DNA from: Bacteroidales bacterium
Lineage (GTDB): Bacteria > Bacteroidota > Bacteroidia > Bacteroidales > GCA-2748055
Direction: 5' to 3'
Assembly (NCBI GenBank): GCA_029934875.1
Contig: JAOZLK010000139.1
Location: 1 to 7,023, forward strand
DNA: 7,023 nucleotides
Made by a program: the position numbers and the translations under genes. This document shows positions 1 through 5,896 of the stretch, piece after piece. The number at the start of each line of letters is the position of its first letter. Position 1 is the stretch's first letter. Below the pieces are notes generated by a model. It was not told the origin of the DNA. It saw nothing but the letters and a program-made list of their open reading frames with translations, and did no database searches.

Positions 1-1015
1 AAAGCTCTCGAGTAAATTGCTCACTCTCAAAAGGCCCGATATCCATGAGAACTATCTTGCCCTCGGCATCAAAAAACTGGTGGTATTTAAGGTCTCCTGT
101 AACAAAAACATCGGCTCCAGAGCCAATGGCTCTTTTAATCAGGAAAGAACCTGCACCCCCACAGAGCGCAACCTTTTTCACCTTTTTGCCAAGCAACTCT
201 GTATGCCTGATAAGCTCCAGCCCAAAGCGATCCTTCACAAAATTCAGAAAAACCTCTTCATCCATCCCATCCTCAAACTCGCCCACCATGCCCATACCAA
301 CTTCCGGGTTGCTATTCTCCAGCGGATAGACATCATAGGCCACCTCTTCGTAAGGATGAGCAGCATTCATGGCCTGAACTACCTTGTTCAGAAGATGAGC
401 GGGTACAATGGTCTCCACCCGTGTCTCAGCTTCAGTATGCAAAACGCCAGGCGTACCCACAAAGGGATCGGTACCCTCACCCCCCCTGAAGGTCCCCTTC
501 CCATCCAGGTTAAAGCTGCATTGATCATAGGCTCCGATCTGTCCTGCACCTGCTTCAAACATGGCCTCTCTCACCTGCCCGACTTGATCTGCGGGCACGA
601 AAACCACCAATTTCTTCAGAAGACCCTTTCTGGGCTCAAGGATCCTCAGCTTACTGAGACCAAGGCGGGCAGCCATGGCCTTGTTCACCCCTTCCGGGAT
701 GGAATCAAAATTTGTATGAGCACTGTATATGGCAATTCCATCCCGAATGCATCGGCTTACTATTCTTTCGGGGGCCGTTCGGCCTGTGAGGGATTTCAAT
801 CCGACAAAGATCACCGGATGGTGAGATATGATCAGGTTATATCCAAGTCGCACCGCCTCTTCCACTACTTCTTCTGTGACATCCAGTGTAATCAGGATCC
901 CGTTAACCTGCATATCAGGGTCTCCAAGCTGGAGGCCTGAATTATCATAGGACTCCTGGTACGAGAGTGGAGCCAGGCGCTCGAAAATCCCGGTAATCTT
1001 CTTTAGCTTAATCAT
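1..1015 (-). CDS. Nif3/DUF34-family dinuclear metal-binding protein (C-terminus cut by window edge)
   Basis: This is a Nif3-like (GTP cyclohydrolase 1 type 2 / YbgI) family protein, read for 338 codons from ATG at 1015 to the window edge; relatives in this phylum are about 365 residues, so only a short tail is missing. The start begins MIKLKKITGIFERLAP. SHHP at 64-67 gives metal ligands H65 and H66, and HTNFD at 100-104 gives D104. Residues about 130-235 form the PII-like insert of the long family form (YDQCSFNLDGKGTF, then HPYEEVAYDVYPL). The C-terminal half of the metal site is GAGSFLIKRAIGSGADVF followed by TGDLKYHQFFDA. The expected GHxESE motif reads GPFESE (P328, E332), so one conserved ligand histidine is proline. 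The family's biochemical role is not settled; a cytoplasmic metal-dependent hydrolase or metal chaperone has been suggested. It follows merR by 2 bp, so translational coupling is likely. Confidence 0.95.
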   Translation of the reverse strand, partial: MIKLKKITGIFERLAPLSYQESYDNSGLQLGDPDMQVNGILITLDVTEEVVEEAVRLGYNLIISHHPVIFVGLKSLTGRTAPERIVSRCIRDGIAIYSAHTNFDSIPEGVNKAMAARLGLSKLRILEPRKGLLKKLVVFVPADQVGQVREAMFEAGAGQIGAYDQCSFNLDGKGTFRGGEGTDPFVGTPGVLHTEAETRVETIVPAHLLNKVVQAMNAAHPYEEVAYDVYPLENSNPEVGMGMVGEFEDGMDEEVFLNFVKDRFGLELIRHTELLGKKVKKVALCGGAGSFLIKRAIGSGADVFVTGDLKYHQFFDAEGKIVLMDIGPFESEQFTREL

Positions 1016-1017
1016 GA

Positions 1018-1353
1018 TTAAAGGTTTTCCCTGACCTCGATGAGCAGGTCCTTGATATTCTCCAGCGATTTTACAATCTCGAAATTGTGCTCCGTATCCT
1101 CCTTGTTCTCCTTCATTTTCTGCTTGGCTCCCTTGAGGGTCATCCCGCGCTCCTTTACCAGGTGGAAGATAATGTGGAAATTATCAATGTCCTTCTTGGT
1201 GAAAAGCCGGTTCCCCTTCTTGTTCTTCTTGGGCTTGATGATCTCAAACTCCTTCTCCCAGAAACGGATCAGTGAGGTATTCACTTTGAACATCGTAGCA
1301 ACTTCACCAATGGAGTAATAGAGCTTCTCGACTTTAACTTCCTTGTATGGCAT
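1018..1353 (-). CDS. Short MerR-family transcriptional regulator
   Basis: This is a 111-residue MerR-type DNA-binding protein. Residues 12-80 form the winged helix-turn-helix: YYSIGEVATMFKVNTSLIRFW holds the recognition helices, and KNKKGNRLFTKKDID is the wing, followed by helices with HLVKERGMTLKGAKQKM. Residues 81-111 are a charged helical tail, probably for dimerisation, and no cysteine-based or large ligand-binding domain is present. The signal it senses is therefore unknown. I chose ATG at 1353 (MPYKEVKVEKLYYS), where relatives usually begin; an in-frame TTG at 1383 would add 10 residues but overlaps a promoter-like sequence. It lies 69 bp after the capA-like gene and ends 2 bp before nif3. 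The MerR-Nif3 pairing is one I recognise from Bacteroidota genomes. Regulation of nif3, of itself or of the upstream envelope genes is possible and not shown. Confidence 0.93.
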   Translation of the reverse strand: MPYKEVKVEKLYYSIGEVATMFKVNTSLIRFWEKEFEIIKPKKNKKGNRLFTKKDIDNFHIIFHLVKERGMTLKGAKQKMKENKEDTEHNFEIVKSLENIKDLLIEVRENL

Positions 1354-1367
1354 ATTCCGGGATTTCA

Positions 1368-1381
1368 GGTAAACGCTTACC
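1368..1381. promoter_or_regulatory. Short dyad GGTAA-N4-TTACC upstream of merR (possible operator)
   Basis: GGTAA (1368-1372) and TTACC (1377-1381) form a perfect 5-bp inverted repeat with a 4-bp centre. It starts 15 bp before the merR ATG and overlaps the downstream end of the predicted -7 box and start site. That is a natural place for an autoregulatory operator, but the arms are short and the match could be chance. Confidence 0.25.
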
Positions 1382-1410
1382 AATTTAGGAAAAAGGAGTC
1401 GGAAATCAAA
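1380..1410 (-). promoter_or_regulatory. Candidate Bacteroidota-type promoter for merR-nif3
   Basis: On the minus strand TTTG (1410-1407) is followed after exactly 19 nt by TAAATTGG (1387-1380). This matches the Bacteroidota housekeeping consensus (TTTG at -33, TAnnTTTG at -7) with one mismatch. The start site would fall near 1373, giving a leader of roughly 20 nt before the merR ATG at 1353. It lies just after the capA-like stop codon, so merR-nif3 could be transcribed independently of the envelope genes. Confidence 0.4.
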
Positions 1411-1422
1411 TTCCCACCACCC

Positions 1423-2715
1423 TTATTTCCCTGTAATAGAGCCATCCACGCCAATGACCAGATTCTGCTCCGGAAAATCGGCTGTGTTCAGCTCAATGAG
1501 CTTGTGAATAGCCCTCTTCCTGGGGTCCGGCCTCGGGCCACCCTCACCGGGCTGGTAAACAGGAACTACCTCACCTGATAAAAATTCACCCTCCCGGTTT
1601 ACATTTACCTTTACGATGGGAGCGATCCCATTGGGTCCCGAAAGGTTAAAACGCCGGTAAGTGGCAAAATTACCAAGGCTGTAACAGATAAGTCTGTCCT
1701 TGTACAGTTCCAGGGCACGTGTCACATGGGGCCCGTGACCGAAAACCACATCGGCACCCGCATCAATCACATCATGTGCAAAGCGGTAGACGCTTCCCCT
1801 GTTGTAACCCAGGTATTCCTCATCACCCCTGACTACATGTTGGTGATCTTTTCCCTCGCCTCCACCATGAAAGGAGATAATCACCACATCGGCAATCGAA
1901 TCGAGCATTTTTGTTATCCTGGCTGCCCCACGATAATCCTTCATATCCATGGTTCCCTTATTGGGTGCAAAGGCAGCAAACCCGTATGTTAACCCTCCCT
2001 TCTCAAAAATGGTCCACGGGTGGGTAGCGAAGCCGGCATAGGCGATCCCCAGTGAGTCCAGGATCAGTGCAGTGTTCTCCCTTCCCTCCCAGCCAAAATC
2101 ATTTACATGGTTGTTGGCCACACTCATCACATCATATCCTGCGTCAACGAGGCAGGCAGCAAAATGCTCGGGCATGCGAAATACATAACATTTGGTGGTA
2201 TCCTTGCATCCTTTGGGTGTACCTCCCCCATTACCAAATCCACCTTCCAGGTTTCCGAAGAGCACATCGCCCGACTGAAGGATATGATGCACCGGCCTTA
2301 AGAGTGGGGAGCAATCCTCTCCCGGGGGAAGGTATGTTGTAGAAGGATAATTTGTCCCGAGCATGATATCACCTGTCCCAATAATGCATATTGTGTCCTT
2401 CACAGCTGGCAGGGATGCTTGCTCCCTTACCCTGGCTGAAGTGTCAATGGAAATAATAATTGAAAGCGGGGCAACGTTTACTGCGATGGGAAGAGGTCCT
2501 GGCGGGATCCGGCCGGGCCAGGTAAGAGAATCAGTCACAGAGGAATCAGCCAGTATTGAATCGATAAGTCTTGAATCCAGATGTATTGAATCCAAAATTG
2601 CCTCCCTCTCCACCACCAGTGTATCGCCAAGGTAGAGGGTGGTGGTGACCAGGGTATCCTGGGCATTCAGTGCGAAGGAGCAGATAAGGAGGAATGCGGC
2701 AAGTATCTTGTACAT
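1423..2715 (-). CDS. Exported CapA-family (PGA_cap) metallophosphoesterase-like protein
   Basis: This 430-residue protein belongs to the CapA/PgsA-type calcineurin-like family, named after poly-gamma-glutamate capsule synthesis. Residues 1-18 are a signal peptide (MYKILAAFLLICSFALNA, cleavage before QD), with no lipobox, so the product is periplasmic or secreted. Residues 42-66 are five tandem DSxxx pentapeptides. The CapA domain follows: GTGDIMLG (D116), GNLEGG (N155, E157), NNHVNDFG (N201-H203, D206), FHGGGE (H283, E287), GHGPHV (H327, H330) and YSLGNF near 345-350; the metal-site motifs appear intact. I chose ATG at 2715 because it gives a clean signal peptide; GTG at 2724 would add three residues. 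It begins 15 bp after the third M23 gene, so co-transcription with the peptidases is likely. No other capsule or polyglutamate genes are visible, so that function should not be assumed. Confidence 0.9.
   Translation of the reverse strand: MYKILAAFLLICSFALNAQDTLVTTTLYLGDTLVVEREAILDSIHLDSRLIDSILADSSVTDSLTWPGRIPPGPLPIAVNVAPLSIIISIDTSARVREQASLPAVKDTICIIGTGDIMLGTNYPSTTYLPPGEDCSPLLRPVHHILQSGDVLFGNLEGGFGNGGGTPKGCKDTTKCYVFRMPEHFAACLVDAGYDVMSVANNHVNDFGWEGRENTALILDSLGIAYAGFATHPWTIFEKGGLTYGFAAFAPNKGTMDMKDYRGAARITKMLDSIADVVIISFHGGGEGKDHQHVVRGDEEYLGYNRGSVYRFAHDVIDAGADVVFGHGPHVTRALELYKDRLICYSLGNFATYRRFNLSGPNGIAPIVKVNVNREGEFLSGEVVPVYQPGEGGPRPDPRKRAIHKLIELNTADFPEQNLVIGVDGSITGK
2518..2592 (-). repeat. Five 15-bp units coding DSxxx pentapeptides
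   Basis: The pentamer GAATC (plus strand) occurs at 2528, 2543, 2558, 2573 and 2588, an exact 15-bp period. Three copies share the longer form GTMTTGAATC (2553, 2568, 2583). In protein they give DSIHL, DSRLI, DSILA, DSSVT, DSLTW, in the linker between the signal peptide and the CapA domain. The other positions vary, so this is an aged or selected repeat, not a fresh duplication. Confidence 0.85.
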
Positions 2716-2730
2716 TCCGGTCACAGAAAC

Positions 2731-3702
2731 TTAATTAATATCGAAAGATTGGTCGGCCTGGGAGAGCAATCCGATCATCCGGTCATATTCTTCGGGGGAG
2801 AGGTCGTTTGCATAATAATTTATGGGGTCAACAGGCCGGCCATTCACATGGACCTCGTAATGGAGATGTGGGGCCTTGGATAGTCCCGTAGAACCAACCT
2901 TAGCAACCACTTCACCCCTCTTCACCTCCTGTCCCGGCTTCACAAGGACCTCATCACAGTGCCCGTACAGGGTGCTGTAACCAAAGCCGTGATCCAGCAG
3001 TACTTTTTTACCAAATCCTCCGGCCCTGTAACCTGCCTGGAGGACCACACCATCAGCTGTGGCATAAATGGGGGTCCCACGCCGCGCCGAGAGATCGATC
3101 CCCTCATGGAGCCTGACCACCTGCAGGATGGGGTGATATCTCATGCCAAAGGAAGAACCAAAGCGAGTGAGGTCCTTCCTGCTTATGGGCTGAATGGCAG
3201 GCCTGGCAGCCAGTCTCTCTTCCTTGGTTGCGGCCATTTCAATCACCTCATCAAAGGAGGTGGATTGAACCACCAGTTTACGCTCCACAAGGTCAATGTT
3301 GAAATTAGTTTTGATAAGCAAATCAGAATGTTGATAGTTTCTTAAGGATGCATACTTTTCTGAACCACCCACACCAGCCATACGTTGTGTTAGGGGCCAT
3401 GGATCCTGTTCAAAATAGACCCGGTAAATCTCATCATCGTGGCGGGCAATATTTCCCAATGCCTTTTCCAGTTGCTCCACATCCCGGTTCATGAGTTCCA
3501 TCTCGTACACCACCTCCTGCTGAGTAGCAATAAGCGACTCTGTACGAGGCGATTCCATGTGATGATCACGCAGGCTTAGTATGGAAAATGCAAATAGCGA
3601 TGTGAGTCCGGCAAAGAGCAGAAACTGAAGAAATTTATTCCTCTTCGAGGGTAGAATCCTCTGGTAGGTAAGCGTATTGGGGTCAAACTTAAATCGGTCC
3701 AT
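2731..3702 (-). CDS. Membrane-anchored M23 (LytM-type) zinc metallopeptidase, third paralog
   Basis: This 323-residue M23 peptidase is predicted to cut peptidoglycan cross-bridges or stem peptides in the periplasm. The order is: cytoplasmic tail MDRFKFDPNTLTYQRI; one membrane helix at about 25-43; coiled coil at about 50-90; a DDEIYRVYFEQDPWP segment ending in AGVGG, shared by its paralogs; then the LytM domain from about 170. Zinc ligands are H199 and D203 (HEGID) and H281 (HLH); the catalytic histidines are H248 (LYGHCDE) and H279, so the site looks complete. ATG at 3702 was chosen because the tail then aligns with its paralogs; TTG at 3711 would add three residues. It lies 27 bp after the second M23 gene and 15 bp before the capA-like gene. 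The specific bond cut cannot be told from sequence. Confidence 0.95.
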   Translation of the reverse strand: MDRFKFDPNTLTYQRILPSKRNKFLQFLLFAGLTSLFAFSILSLRDHHMESPRTESLIATQQEVVYEMELMNRDVEQLEKALGNIARHDDEIYRVYFEQDPWPLTQRMAGVGGSEKYASLRNYQHSDLLIKTNFNIDLVERKLVVQSTSFDEVIEMAATKEERLAARPAIQPISRKDLTRFGSSFGMRYHPILQVVRLHEGIDLSARRGTPIYATADGVVLQAGYRAGGFGKKVLLDHGFGYSTLYGHCDEVLVKPGQEVKRGEVVAKVGSTGLSKAPHLHYEVHVNGRPVDPINYYANDLSPEEYDRMIGLLSQADQSFDIN

Positions 3703-3715
3703 TCTCTGCAATATA

Positions 3716-3723
3716 CAAAATTA
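3716..3723 (-). promoter_or_regulatory. Perfect -7-like box TAATTTTG before the third M23 gene
   Basis: TAATTTTG on the minus strand matches TAnnTTTG exactly and lies 13 bp upstream of the ATG at 3702. No TTTG is found at the right distance upstream; the nearest (3738-3735) is only 11 nt away. The same octamer precedes the second M23 gene. The region is AT-rich, so this is weak evidence for an internal promoter. Confidence 0.2.
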
Positions 3724-3729
3724 GCAATC

Positions 3730-4692
3730 TTAATCAAACGACTGCCCCGTCATCATCGAGGTCAGTATTACCTGGTCATATTCCTGGGGGCTGAGTTCCA
3801 GGAAGAAAAAATTAATGGGATTCACAGCTTCTCCATTCAGCCGCACCTCGTAATGCAGATGCGGGGCCACACTCAGTCCGGATTCTCCTACGGTACCAAT
3901 CACTTCACCCCGCTTCACAGTCCTACCCTGTCGGGTTGATAATTCATCCATGCAGGCGTAGAACGTTTTGTAACCAAAGCCGTGATCGATCACAATCCGG
4001 TTTCCCAGTCCGCGAGCCGATCTGATTACACTTTCCACCCTTCCATCGCCCGTGGCCATAACAGGAGTCCCTATGGGAGCTGAAAAATCGATCCCCGAAT
4101 GCATCTTCATAATTTTATAGATGGGATGGATGCGGTGTCCGTAGCCGGAGGCAATCAGGGAAAGGTCAGGATTGTTGATGGGTTGAATAGCCGGGATGGC
4201 AGGCAGCATCTCCTTCCGGTTTTCACCCTTAATCATCAGTACATCATAATGGTGAGACGTTTTGGCATTGTTCCTCATGAGTGAATCCGACTTCCGGGCG
4301 GTATAATATACCACATCCTCATTACTGGAGCGAAGCAGGTTTTGATAGGTCATGCCCGAACGGGGAAACTCCTCGGGCTCCACGGGCTCGGTCTCAAAAA
4401 TAACCCGGTAGATGTCCCTGTCGATCCGTTGAATCTCCTGCATAACCGTATCGACACGGCTTTTTCTTTCACTGAGGGCCAGGTACTGCTCTTCCAATAT
4501 CTCATTCTCCCGCCTGATCTGTCGCTCCCTGGGGGTGTCAAAAAAGAGAGAGTAGACCACATTCAATAGCAAGGCCATCACCAGGATGGCAAAAACATAG
4601 ATCACAACCCGCCAGATGCGACTGCCAAGGCTTTTGTCCAGCTTTCTGTAGGAGAGTTCCTCAGGATTGAATTTGAATTGCGATTTCGCCAT
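3730..4692 (-). CDS. Membrane-anchored M23 (LytM-type) protein with Cys in place of a catalytic His, second paralog
   Basis: This 320-residue protein has the paralogs' architecture: cytoplasmic tail MAKSQFKFNPEELSYRKL, membrane helix at about 27-50, coiled coil at about 54-95 (TPRERQIRRENEILEEQY), an IYRVIFETEPVEP segment, and a LytM domain from about 170 (ASGYGHRIHPIYK). Zinc ligands are kept: H198 and D202 in HSGID, and H280 in HLH, with catalytic H278. However, the motif that reads YAHL in the first paralog and YGHC in the third is YACM here, putting C247 where the second catalytic histidine (LytM H260) belongs. The codon is TGC. It may be a zinc-binding but weakened or inactive enzyme, or a regulator of its paralogs, as degenerate LytM proteins such as EnvC are. 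ATG at 4692 gives a tail matching its paralogs. A 65-bp gap with an inverted repeat precedes it. Confidence 0.94.
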   Translation of the reverse strand: MAKSQFKFNPEELSYRKLDKSLGSRIWRVVIYVFAILVMALLLNVVYSLFFDTPRERQIRRENEILEEQYLALSERKSRVDTVMQEIQRIDRDIYRVIFETEPVEPEEFPRSGMTYQNLLRSSNEDVVYYTARKSDSLMRNNAKTSHHYDVLMIKGENRKEMLPAIPAIQPINNPDLSLIASGYGHRIHPIYKIMKMHSGIDFSAPIGTPVMATGDGRVESVIRSARGLGNRIVIDHGFGYKTFYACMDELSTRQGRTVKRGEVIGTVGESGLSVAPHLHYEVRLNGEAVNPINFFFLELSPQEYDQVILTSMMTGQSFD

Positions 4693-4702
4693 TCAACAGA
4701 TC

Positions 4703-4736
4703 TTTTCGCGATACATAAATTAATATGTCGCGAAAA
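4703..4736. repeat. Inverted repeat TTTTCGCGA-N16-TCGCGAAAA upstream of the second M23 gene
   Basis: The perfect 9-bp arms are TTTTCGCGA (4703-4711) and TCGCGAAAA (4728-4736) around a 16-nt AT-rich centre, 11 bp upstream of the ATG at 4692. An alternative fold pairs ACAT with ATGT inside the loop. It could be a dimeric regulator's site, an mRNA hairpin in the leader or a processing site. No U-tract follows on either strand, which argues against a simple terminator. Confidence 0.7.
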
Positions 4737-4739
4737 TAG

Positions 4740-4747
4740 CAAAATTA
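4740..4747 (-). promoter_or_regulatory. Perfect -7-like box TAATTTTG before the second M23 gene
   Basis: TAATTTTG (minus strand) fits TAnnTTTG exactly. A start near 4734 would place the 9-bp-arm inverted repeat in a leader of about 42 nt. No clear TTTG is present about 19 nt upstream, so support is partial. Confidence 0.3.
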
Positions 4748-4748
4748 T

Positions 4749-4780
4749 CCCAGAAATTTATTTCTGACTGTATGCCTGGG
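4749..4780 (-). terminator. Possible weak terminator or attenuator at the end of the first M23 gene
   Basis: On the minus-strand RNA, CCCAG (4780-4776) can pair with CUGGG (4753-4749), followed by AUAAUUUUG. A competing dyad, CAGAAAT-TT-ATTTCTG (4751-4766), spans the stop codon and shares the CUG. Stems are short and the U-run is broken, so at most partial termination is expected between the first two peptidase genes. Confidence 0.2.
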
Positions 4781-5756
4781 GCTGGTATGATGCAGAAGTG
4801 GAGGATACTTTTGAAGCCAGCAGGGTGTACTCTTCAGGAGAAAGGTTTTCGTAGAAGAAAAACATAGGATTAACGGGGTGACCATTTTTATTTATTTCGT
4901 AATGAAGATGGGGACCGGTGGAGCGACCTGTATTACCCATGGTGCCAAGTACCTCGCCTCTTTTTAACTTTTGCCCGGACTTAACCAGTATCTCCTGCAG
5001 GTGGGCATACCTGGTGGTATAACCAAAACCATGATCCACAATGACCTCTTTTCCATACCCGGAGCGGTTAACCCTGGCCTTCACAACAACTCCGTCACCA
5101 GAAGCATGGATATCCAGACCAAAGGGACCGGCCAGGTCGATGCCATGATGAGCTGTTCTTCTCCCGTTGAAAGGATCCTTCCTGTAACCATAGGAAGAGG
5201 TGATCCAGAAGGGATCGGCCGAAGAGATAGGATTTATGGAGGGTTTACTGGCCCTGAATTGCTTGTTGCTAACCGCCTCTTCCAGCACATTCTCAAGGCT
5301 GTTTTCCTGTATCATAATACGGCTCGAAATCTTATCGATCCGCTGAGTAACATTCCGAACCAGTCCGGGTTCCCGGATATTGGCAAACTGATTGTATGAA
5401 TCGGCCCCTCCTGTACCTGCATCCCTGATGGAAGATGGAACAGGCTCCAGGCTCAGGATGGAGCGGTAAAAACCTGCATCCCGCATACGCAATTCGGAGA
5501 GTTGGGACTCAACAAGCTGAAGATTGCTGTTCATAGCCACATAATCGGAACGCAACTGGGCGTTCTCCTGCTCATAAATGATTTGTCTTGGTGTGGGACT
5601 GAAGTGCTCGAAGCTATACCTCAAAAACACCGCCAGGGCCACCAATCCAAAGCCAAAAACCATGGAATAACGAAACCACTCCCTCCTCGACAAGCTAACT
5701 CGCTCTACACGAAGTGTTTCAGGATTAAAATAATATCTCTTGGCAAACAAATTCAT
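4758..5756 (-). CDS. Membrane-anchored M23 (LytM-type) zinc metallopeptidase, first paralog
   Basis: This 332-residue peptidase leads the minus-strand cluster. The order is: cytoplasmic tail MNLFAKRYYFNPETLRVERV; membrane helix at about 29-46; coiled coil at about 55-92 (TPRQIIYEQENAQLRSDY); a FYRSILSLEPVPSSIRDAGTGG segment; a second helical stretch at about 135-165; and the LytM domain from about 175 (SSYGYRKDPFNGRR). Zinc ligands are H203 and D207 (HHGID) and H285 (HLH), with catalytic H252 (RYAHL) and H283, so it is predicted active on peptidoglycan in the periplasm. A Ser/Gln-rich tail follows the shared LSPEEY motif. ATG at 5756 was chosen because the tail matches its paralogs; GTG at 5786 would add ten residues and falls in the predicted -7 box. 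It is divergent from alaS across 140 bp. Gene-order conservation is my recollection, not tested here. Confidence 0.95.
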   Translation of the reverse strand: MNLFAKRYYFNPETLRVERVSLSRREWFRYSMVFGFGLVALAVFLRYSFEHFSPTPRQIIYEQENAQLRSDYVAMNSNLQLVESQLSELRMRDAGFYRSILSLEPVPSSIRDAGTGGADSYNQFANIREPGLVRNVTQRIDKISSRIMIQENSLENVLEEAVSNKQFRASKPSINPISSADPFWITSSYGYRKDPFNGRRTAHHGIDLAGPFGLDIHASGDGVVVKARVNRSGYGKEVIVDHGFGYTTRYAHLQEILVKSGQKLKRGEVLGTMGNTGRSTGPHLHYEINKNGHPVNPMFFFYENLSPEEYTLLASKVSSTSASYQPQAYSQK

Positions 5757-5783
5757 AATTATGAGCGCATAAAAATAAAAAAC

Positions 5784-5812
5784 CACACTTAATTTCCCAA
5801 CTATTAGTCAAA
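5784..5812 (-). promoter_or_regulatory. Candidate promoter for the M23 gene cluster
   Basis: On the minus strand TTTG (5812-5809) is followed after 17 nt by TAAGTGTG (5791-5784), one mismatch from TAnnTTTG. Transcription would begin near 5778, about 20 nt before the ATG at 5756. The spacing is slightly shorter than the usual 19-20 nt, so support is moderate to low. Confidence 0.3.
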
Positions 5813-5839
5813 AAAATTATTTTTGCATCTCTAAGGGAT

Positions 5840-5873
5840 TTTAACGTAACTTCCTCTTACATGTTACATTTTG
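5840..5873 (+). promoter_or_regulatory. Weak candidate promoter for alaS
   Basis: TTTA (5840-5843) is followed after 21 nt by TACATTTTG (5865-5873), a -7-like element with one extra base or one mismatch to TAnnTTTG. A start near 5880 would leave a short leader before the ATG at 5897. No better match was found in the 140-bp divergent region; the rest of that region (5757-5896) is AT-rich with no gene. Confidence 0.2.
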
Positions 5874-5896
5874 ACTGCAAAAAATAAAATTGACAA

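Noticed and set aside
17..940. Long plus-strand open frame of 307 codons opposite the Nif3 gene
   Set aside because: The minus strand here codes a clear Nif3-family protein with family motifs throughout. The plus frame gives a protein rich in His, Cys and Pro with no recognisable domain, as expected of an antisense shadow.
1040..1318. Plus-strand open frame with hydrophobic stretches opposite merR
   Set aside because: It is the antisense of the charged MerR coding sequence; complementing Lys and Glu codons yields Phe, Leu and Ser, which mimics a membrane protein.
4971..5399. Plus-strand open frame of 142 codons opposite the first M23 gene
   Set aside because: It is antisense to the LytM domain; the frame is open because of codon bias on the coding strand.
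5757..5786. Ten-residue N-terminal extension of the first M23 gene from GTG
   Set aside because: The paralogs begin directly with the YxFNPETL-like tail, and the extension overlaps the predicted -7 box.
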